The notes under the pieces: model-generated
The model's database searches: none
What the model saw: the letters and a program-made list of their open reading frames with translations, nothing else
What the model was told of the DNA's origin: nothing
From: Acidobacteriaceae bacterium
GTDB lineage: Bacteria; Acidobacteriota; Terriglobia; Terriglobales; Acidobacteriaceae
DNA: 9,584 nt
Reading direction: 5' to 3'
NCBI GenBank assembly: GCA_025462785.1
Contig: JAOAPG010000185.1
Location: 1-9,584, forward strand
Translations under genes and position numbers: made by a program
Shown: in pieces, positions 5,443 to 9,584 of the stretch
How the letters are laid out: the number at the start of each line of letters is the position of its first letter
How positions within the stretch are numbered: position 1 is the first letter of the stretch

Positions 5443-5547
5443 CTCAGGCTGCATTATGACGCCCAGCACTGCTTATTCCCACCAACACTCATAAACTTTG
5501 TCATTCCGGGGCGGCGCACGTCCGCCGAGGAATCTGCTGTCTCTTTC
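5443..5547 (+). repeat. Direct repeat B (about 105 bp), right of the GIY-YIG gene
   Basis: This is the second copy of the 4959-5064 repeat: the same ~53-bp leader, then REP copy R5. It follows inverted copy R4 just as repeat A follows R2. The order R(-)-spacer-leader-R(+) therefore occurs twice, once on each side of the gene. Confidence 0.85.
5496..5540 (+). repeat. REP-like palindromic element, copy R5 (+)
   Basis: It has the arms CTTTGTCATTCCG and GAGGAATCTGCTGT. The inner stem GGCGG (5510-5514) / CCGCC (5522-5526) has loop CGCACGT. Compared with R3, a T-to-C change turns a G-T pair into G-C, so pairing is kept. Confidence 0.85.
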
Positions 5548-5569
5548 CGCCATGCCCTCGTCCCTGTAC

Positions 5570-5599
5570 TTACCTAGGTAATACGACGTCGGGTAACCC
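5570..5599 (+). promoter_or_regulatory. Cluster of three palindromes upstream of the lipoprotein gene
   Basis: Within 30 bases lie TTACCTAGGTAA (5570-5581, a perfect 12-bp palindrome), CGACGTCG (5584-5591, perfect 8 bp) and GGGTaACCC (5591-5599). They end 35 bases before the lipoprotein start and just after repeat B, which is a plausible place for operator sites. The regulator cannot be named from sequence. Confidence 0.4.
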
Positions 5600-5634
5600 A
5601 CCGGGGCATAGTGCATCTACGGAGGCGAGCCGCC

Positions 5635-6753
5635 ATGAATAATCGATTTTTCATGCTGGTAGCCGGCCTACTCGTCCTGGGTACGGGCGCATGCGTGCGC
5701 AAGAATCGTGCGCAAGAAATCTTCCATGCCACGGCCGCGCAAACTGAGAGTACACCTTCCGCCGAAGACTCCGGGATGAGTGCCTACAGGCTCCTCGGGA
5801 AATCAATCCGCGAAGGAGACGCAGGGCTTTGGTTCAGTCTTCAGTCGAAAAACAGACTGGCGCAGGCGACTGACGACCAAAAAGCGGAGATGCGGAAGCA
5901 ATTCGTTGCTCGTCCAGGAATTCAATACGTGCCGCTTGCGGCCAGAGCCGTCGGTCCCCACGCTGCGGTATCGGGCAGACTAGATGGGACTGAAACAAAG
6001 AGCTATGAGGCGGCAGACTACGTGCTTGAGGATGACGCGTGGAAAGTTGAAGAAGAGAATTTCAGCGAAAATCCGGTTGATCCCCGCGCTTTGTACGCTC
6101 TCGTCCCCCCTAGTAATGGGGACGTTCACACAATCGAGTTCGCCTTGGCCGCGCATCCCTTACGCCGAGTCCGACTTGAAGTTTTTCAAAGAAGACGATA
6201 TTGCTGGAAGATGCAAGCCACAAGAGACGAGTCGTTTCTGTATGTCCGGTTCGAAGCCAAAGCTCCGCTGACTAACACGGGCTTAGAAGTTTATGAAGAC
6301 AAGTCTCGACCGGGGGCTCCAGTGAATTCAGGCGTTCCCTCGGCCTGGCCGATGATGAAAATCAAAATTTCCACAGGGGACCGCAGCCAAGCAGTGTACG
6401 AACTTCAAGCGGGCGATGTGATTCAAACAAAATCCACCTTCGACAAGAACGGCAAAGCCAACAGCAACCGATTTTTCGTGCTTTACCACCTGATCCTATG
6501 GGACCAAGCCAACCATGTCGTCTTTGAAAACAACTCGAGTGACACCTTCACTCAGCTCATTAACGCACAAGATCGCTTTATTGATCTGAAGGTTCCGCTG
6601 CAGAGTCTTGGTCTTGTTAATGGTCAAGCTCCGCAGATTCGAATTGAAGAAGCGAATTTCGGCGGCACAAATTCTCCCCTACGAAGTAGGGCGCTTTCAG
6701 CCGCAATGAGTTGGCCAGAAGCACCTGCTTATGTTGGGCGGTGTTCGCGGTGA
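5635..6753 (+). CDS. Putative lipoprotein of unknown function
   Basis: I do not recognise this protein. From ATG 5635 it is 372 residues. The N-terminus MNNRFFMLVAGLLVLGTGAC is a lipoprotein-type signal with candidate lipidated Cys20; the -3 residue is Thr, so the lipobox is imperfect. Residues about 45-155 (an amphipathic helical start, then YEAADYVLEDDAWKVEEENF) resemble the layout of NTF2-like lipoprotein domains, but this is only a suggestion. The rest is mixed polar sequence rich in beta-type strands, with no membrane segment and no catalytic motif I can name. The start is chosen because GGAGG (5621-5625) sits nine bases upstream; an upstream frame would add only eight residues. It follows the repeat island and ends 35 bases before the aminotransferase, so the two may share a transcript. 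A small CCCTAC/GTAGGG hairpin (6677-6691) lies near its 3' end. Confidence 0.65.
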   Translation: MNNRFFMLVAGLLVLGTGACVRKNRAQEIFHATAAQTESTPSAEDSGMSAYRLLGKSIREGDAGLWFSLQSKNRLAQATDDQKAEMRKQFVARPGIQYVPLAARAVGPHAAVSGRLDGTETKSYEAADYVLEDDAWKVEEENFSENPVDPRALYALVPPSNGDVHTIEFALAAHPLRRVRLEVFQRRRYCWKMQATRDESFLYVRFEAKAPLTNTGLEVYEDKSRPGAPVNSGVPSAWPMMKIKISTGDRSQAVYELQAGDVIQTKSTFDKNGKANSNRFFVLYHLILWDQANHVVFENNSSDTFTQLINAQDRFIDLKVPLQSLGLVNGQAPQIRIEEANFGGTNSPLRSRALSAAMSWPEAPAYVGRCSR

Positions 6754-6788
6754 ATTGCTGTACTTTCCTGTGCTAACCTGAGCCCACC

Positions 6789-7991
6789 ATGGGCGATATC
6801 GCTGCAGTACCCAAGCAGTTTCTCAGCGACAAAGTTGGATTTTTTACTGAGTCGGTCATCCGCGACATGACGCGCCAGGCGAACCTTTATGGCGCAGTGA
6901 ATCTCGCGCAGGGCTTCCCTGACTTCCCTGCTCCGGCTGAAATCAAACGGGCAGCGCAGGAAGCGATTGCTTCTGACGTGAATCAGTACGCGATCACATG
7001 GGGCGCGAAGAATCTCCGTGAGGCAATTGCCAGGCAGATGCAAATCTGGCAAGGGATCACGGTCGATCCGCAGACGCAGGTTACGGTTTGCTGCGGTTCG
7101 ACCGAAGCGATGATTGCGACGCTGCTGGCGGTTTGCGACAAGGGTGACGAGGTCGTGATCTTCGAGCCTTTTTACGAGAACTACGGTCCCGATTCAGTGC
7201 TTTCCGGAGCCAAGCCGCGCTTCGTGAAACTGCGTCCGCCAACCACTTCTGATGGTGAGTGGACTTTTGATGAAGGCGAGCTGCGAGCTGCTTTTGATTC
7301 GCAGACTAAAGCGATCATCGTAAATACCCCGAACAATCCTACCGGTAAGGTCTTTACTCGGACTGAACTCGAATTGATTCGCGATCTTTGTGTCGAGTTC
7401 AATGTGCTCACGATCACCGATGAAATCTATGAACACATCCTTTACGACGGGACCAAACACATCTCGATGGCGAGTCTCGACGGCATGGCTAACCGAACGG
7501 TCACGATCAATGGCATGTCGAAGACCTACAGCGTGACCGGATGGCGCGTGGGATGGACGGTCGCTCCTCCGCCGATAACAAACGCAATCCGCAAAGTGCA
7601 TGATTTTCTCACTGTAGGAGCTCCGGCTCCTTTGCAGGAGGCTGGAACCGCAGCTCTGAGCCTGCCAGCGAGCTATTACGAAAACTTGGCGAACGGATAC
7701 CGAGCACGGCGAGACCGCTTGATTCCGGCGCTGGAGGGCGCTGGGTTCAAGTGCTTTCGGCCGCGGGGCGCGTACTACGTGATGACCGATATCAGCGCAT
7801 TTGGTTTCGGGAACGATTTGGAATTTGCAAAATATTTGGTGAAAGAGATTGGAGTCGCGGCAGTACCGGGATCGAGTTTCTATCGCGATCCGAAGGATGG
7901 AGCGCAGCAGGTAAGGTTCGCGTTCTGCAAGAAAGATGCAACGCTGGATGACGCGGCGAAAAGACTGGCGAAATTACGAAGCGCTATATGA
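6789..7991 (+). CDS. PLP-dependent class I/II aminotransferase (kynurenine/methionine aminotransferase-like)
   Basis: This is a fold-type I aminotransferase of 400 residues, probably cytoplasmic. Seen in order: VNLAQGFPDFPAP (about 37-49, substrate loop), NQYAITWGAKNLREAI (65-80), CGSTEAM (102-108, PLP phosphate region), NTPNNPTGKVF (179-189, with the conserved Asn183), TDEIYEHI (210-217, Asp211 and Tyr214 contacting the cofactor), and SKTYSVTGWRVGW (244-256). Lys245 is the Schiff-base lysine, and VRFAFCK (376-382) carries the carboxylate-binding Arg377. The set QGFPDFP plus SKTYSVTGWRVG is typical of kynurenine-oxoglutarate/glutamine-phenylpyruvate and YbdL-like methionine aminotransferases, so the exact substrate is not settled. 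No clear ribosome binding site precedes the ATG. It runs convergently with sodC, 21 bases away, with no obvious terminator between them. Confidence 0.95.
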   Translation: MGDIAAVPKQFLSDKVGFFTESVIRDMTRQANLYGAVNLAQGFPDFPAPAEIKRAAQEAIASDVNQYAITWGAKNLREAIARQMQIWQGITVDPQTQVTVCCGSTEAMIATLLAVCDKGDEVVIFEPFYENYGPDSVLSGAKPRFVKLRPPTTSDGEWTFDEGELRAAFDSQTKAIIVNTPNNPTGKVFTRTELELIRDLCVEFNVLTITDEIYEHILYDGTKHISMASLDGMANRTVTINGMSKTYSVTGWRVGWTVAPPPITNAIRKVHDFLTVGAPAPLQEAGTAALSLPASYYENLANGYRARRDRLIPALEGAGFKCFRPRGAYYVMTDISAFGFGNDLEFAKYLVKEIGVAAVPGSSFYRDPKDGAQQVRFAFCKKDATLDDAAKRLAKLRSAI

Positions 7992-8012
7992 GGGAGATTC
8001 AGGCCACTTCAG

Positions 8013-8534
8013 CTACTTGGTGATAACTCCGCAGGCAATGCGGTCTCCGGAGTTCCCCGCGGGATCTGTTTTCATGTCATCTGCTTTGGCGTGGATGACC
8101 AGTGAAGTGCCGCCATTTCTGAACAGGGAGTGCGGGTCGTCGCCATCCAGCGTGACATTCGGAATCGTGAATTTCACTTTTACGTTGCCTTTCGCATTCA
8201 CCGTAATGTTGTTCAAGTCGCCAGCGTGATGGCCTTCGGGATTTTCCAGTCCGTGTTTCTTGTGATCCGGATTGAAATGCGGGCCGGCCGATTTGAAATC
8301 GGGTGCTTCACACTTCGCGGTTTCGTGAATATGAATCGCGTGAACTCCCGGCGGTAGGCCGTGAAGGTTGAGTTCGACTGCAACCAACTGGTCGCCTTGC
8401 GACGACAAGACAGCCGTGCCTACGCTGTTCCCTTGAGAATACTTCATTTCGACGACGGTCTTCGCAGCTCTCGTAAGGGAGAAATTAATAAGAACGAGTG
8501 ACAGGACGAGGGAGAATGTTAAGGTCCGCGTAAT
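8013..8534 (-). CDS. sodC: Periplasmic Cu/Zn superoxide dismutase with non-canonical or damaged start
   Basis: It converts superoxide to hydrogen peroxide and oxygen outside the cytoplasm. All hallmarks are present: HAIHIHETAKCEAPDFKSAG (copper histidines and first disulfide Cys), GPHFNP, HHAGDLNNI (zinc ligands), LVIHAKADD (copper His) and GNSGDRIACGVI (second Cys and active-site Arg). The first in-frame ATG (8447) gives 144 residues beginning MKYSQGN, already inside the first beta strand and without a signal peptide. Reading upstream in the same frame gives TRTLTFSLVLSLVLINFSLT then RAAKTVVE, a convincing signal peptide, but this part contains no ATG, GTG or TTG before the stop at 8540-8538. 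ATT at 8534-8532 aligns with a natural start and is used here (173 residues); CTG 8504 is an alternative. Homologues normally have the signal, so either an unusual start codon or a mutated/frameshifted 5' end is implied. Confidence 0.88.
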   Translation of the reverse strand: MTRTLTFSLVLSLVLINFSLTRAAKTVVEMKYSQGNSVGTAVLSSQGDQLVAVELNLHGLPPGVHAIHIHETAKCEAPDFKSAGPHFNPDHKKHGLENPEGHHAGDLNNITVNAKGNVKVKFTIPNVTLDGDDPHSLFRNGGTSLVIHAKADDMKTDPAGNSGDRIACGVITK

Positions 8535-8540
8535 TATTTA

Positions 8541-8569
8541 ATTATAACAACGGCGGACGAATGATTCAT
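8541..8569 (-). promoter_or_regulatory. Predicted sodC promoter
   Basis: On the - strand a perfect -10 TATAAT (8546-8541) lies 17 bases after ATGAAT (8569-8564), a weak -35. Transcription would begin near 8534, at the ATT proposed as sodC start, implying a very short or absent leader. The overlapping AT-rich inverted pair TAATTA-TT-TAATTA (8531-8544) could be an operator. Confidence 0.4.
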
Positions 8570-8587
8570 AGAGGCGAACAAACGCGT

Positions 8588-8616
8588 CTTTCATCCACAG
8601 CTTTCTGCGGTATACT
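8588..8616 (+). promoter_or_regulatory. Predicted promoter of the zapB-like/zapA operon
   Basis: The -10 hexamer TATACT (8611-8616, five of six consensus bases) lies 17 bases after CTTTCA (8588-8593, three of six). Transcription would start near 8623, about 33 bases before the first gene. It is divergent from sodC. Confidence 0.45.
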
Positions 8617-8655
8617 GCGGCTCAAGTTTCCAATTCTCCCAACGAGAGTACATTC

Positions 8656-8952
8656 ATGGCTTTGAAATTGGCTGAAGAGGTATCCACGCAGGTTCCTGTC
8701 GACGATTTTCAGGCGCTAGAAGACAAGGTTTATCGCACTATTGATATGTACAAAACGGCCCGCGAGGCGCGGGTGGTCGCGGAACGTGACTTACAGCGGG
8801 TTCGCACGCAACTCGAAGAGCGCGAGGAAGAGGTCGAAACGCTTCGCCGTGAAATGGTGCAACTGCGGCGGGAGCGCGAAGAGATTCGTGGACGCGTAGA
8901 GAAGATGCTGCATCAAATCGATTCTTTGTCCGAAGAGCAAGCCGCCAGTTAG
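8656..8952 (+). CDS. ZapB-like coiled-coil protein
   Basis: This is a 98-residue protein that is almost entirely a charged coiled coil. From about residue 15 it runs DDFQALEDKVYRTIDMYKTA, REARVVAERDLQRVRTQLEE, REEEVETLRREMVQLRRERE, with leucines, valines and arginines in heptad spacing. No signal peptide or catalytic motif is present. ZapB-type proteins are short cytoplasmic coiled coils that bind ZapA and stabilise the FtsZ ring. Position directly upstream of zapA, 43 bases apart and in the same orientation, is the main support for that role, because coiled coils are weak evidence by sequence alone. The start is preceded by a weak GAGAG (8644-8648) seven bases before the ATG and by a good -10 box. 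Confidence 0.7.
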   Translation: MALKLAEEVSTQVPVDDFQALEDKVYRTIDMYKTAREARVVAERDLQRVRTQLEEREEEVETLRREMVQLRREREEIRGRVEKMLHQIDSLSEEQAAS

Positions 8953-8995
8953 TGAAAGCGCTGGCGATTATTTCAATGGGAGAGGAGCAATAAAC

Positions 8996-9331
8996 ATGGC
9001 GACGGCCGCGAAACATCCCCCCGTGAAAGATGCTAGTAATGGCAGTGTTCGTGTCGAGATCTTCGACCAGGGCTACAATCTGCGCGGCTCCGATCCAGAG
9101 TACATCCTCAAGCTTGCGGAGTACGTCGACTCAAAGATGCGAGCCGTGGCAGAGCAAACACAGACTGTCGACACCGCGCGGCTAGCCGTTTTAGCCGCTC
9201 TGAATATTGCCGACGAATTCCATTTGATTAAGCGTAAGGTCGAGGGCGGATCATCGGACTACCGCCAGCGGACCAAGCATCTATCGAATGCACTTGATGA
9301 AGTGCTTGCGGATCAACGGCACGTCGGGTAG
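8996..9331 (+). CDS. zapA: Cell division protein ZapA
   Basis: ZapA crosslinks FtsZ filaments at the division site. The 111 residues show the family pattern. VRVEIFDQGYNLRGSDPEYI (about 18-37) is the N-terminal FtsZ-binding globular part, equivalent to V-I-G-Y-x-L-R-G-ED-x-E-Y in homologues. Next is LAEYVDSKMRAVAEQTQTVD, then RLAVLAALNIADEFHLIKRK, which starts the dimer/tetramer-forming helix. A strong GGGAGAGGAG (8978-8987) eight bases before the ATG fixes the start. It is the second gene of a probable two-gene operon with the ZapB-like protein. A terminator follows at 9361, and a possible 6S RNA begins after that. The zapA-ssrS linkage is common in bacteria. Confidence 0.88.
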   Translation: MATAAKHPPVKDASNGSVRVEIFDQGYNLRGSDPEYILKLAEYVDSKMRAVAEQTQTVDTARLAVLAALNIADEFHLIKRKVEGGSSDYRQRTKHLSNALDEVLADQRHVG

Positions 9332-9360
9332 TTCGTTCCCTTTTACAATTCCCCTTCTGG

Positions 9361-9393
9361 AAAGTTGCTGGCAAGCCGATTGCCAACTTTTTA
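9361..9393 (+). terminator. Rho-independent terminator after zapA
   Basis: AAAGTT (9361-9366) and GGCAA (9370-9374) pair with TTGCC (9380-9384) and AACTTT (9385-9390) around the loop GCCGA, with GCT bulged on the 5' side. The stem runs into TTTTT. It ends the zapB-like/zapA transcript. Confidence 0.75.
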
Positions 9394-9533
9394 CATTCAG
9401 CCTCTTGCCAAGTCTGCGGGAAATGCCTAGCATCCAACATGAAAGCCGACCTACGGGGTTGGTGTTGGTGGTAACCGTTTTTTGAACCAATACTGAATGA
9501 ACGGGGGCCTGACTCGTAAATTACGATCCGGTG

Positions 9534-9584
9534 TGCAGTGCTCCGCCACGCGGAGATGCCTAATGGGTCGCGGCGGGTTCCCAA
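9534..9584 (+). ncRNA. ssrS: Possible 5' part of 6S RNA (truncated by window end)
   Basis: After the zapA terminator the region is non-coding. A -10-like TACGAT (9522-9527) would start RNA near 9534. The next bases include a CTCCGC/GCGGAG hairpin (9541-9546/9550-9555) and GGAGATGCC, GGGTCGCGGCGGG, loosely resembling the 5' arm of 6S RNA, which is often encoded right after zapA. The 3' arm is outside the window, so pairing cannot be tested. Confidence 0.35.

Noticed and set aside
4853..5540. CRISPR array suggested by repeated CTTTGTCATTCCG/GAGGAATCTG units
   Set aside because: Copies alternate in orientation and have unequal spacing and variable cores; there are no cas genes or regular spacers.
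6677..6691. CCCTAC/GTAGGG hairpin as a terminator before the aminotransferase
   Set aside because: It has only six pairs, lies inside the lipoprotein gene and has no T-run after it.

Overview
The window looks like chromosomal DNA from an Acidobacteriota bacterium (Terriglobia/Koribacter-like). This is an inference from three things: the protein sequences (bL20 especially), moderately high GC, and a translation gene block leading to a zapB-like/zapA pair. No taxonomic search was possible.

Positions 1-4825 hold a translation block on the + strand: the 3' part of infC (IF-3), rpmI (bL35), rplT (bL20), pheS and pheT (both subunits of phenylalanyl-tRNA synthetase). Three things stand out. infC is interrupted by an in-frame TGA that replaces a conserved glycine position, with a strong hairpin just downstream. 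The rpmI-rplT gap can fold as a four-way junction. PheT is about 110 residues short because it lacks the usual bacterial tRNA-binding (EMAP/OB) insertion. The rplT-pheS and pheS-pheT gaps both contain 7-bp-periodic repeats.

Positions 4826-5634 form a repeat island. Five copies of a REP-like palindromic element (one of them upstream of pheS) share the outer arms GTCATTCCG and GAGGAATCTG around a variable but self-complementary core. A small GIY-YIG nuclease gene lies between two inverted copies, and its reading frame runs into both. A ~106-bp direct repeat also brackets the gene. This is the best candidate here for an undescribed system: a REP-associated GIY-YIG mobile element, analogous in layout to REP/RAYT transposase loci but with a different enzyme.

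Positions 5635-8534 hold a putative lipoprotein of unknown function, a class I PLP aminotransferase and, convergent on the - strand, a periplasmic Cu/Zn superoxide dismutase (sodC). The sodC signal peptide is readable only upstream of the first ATG, so its start is non-canonical or the gene is damaged.

Positions 8588-9584 hold a promoter, a ZapB-like coiled-coil gene, zapA, a rho-independent terminator, and what may be the first bases of 6S RNA, which often follows zapA. No stretch longer than about 300 bases lacks a gene.
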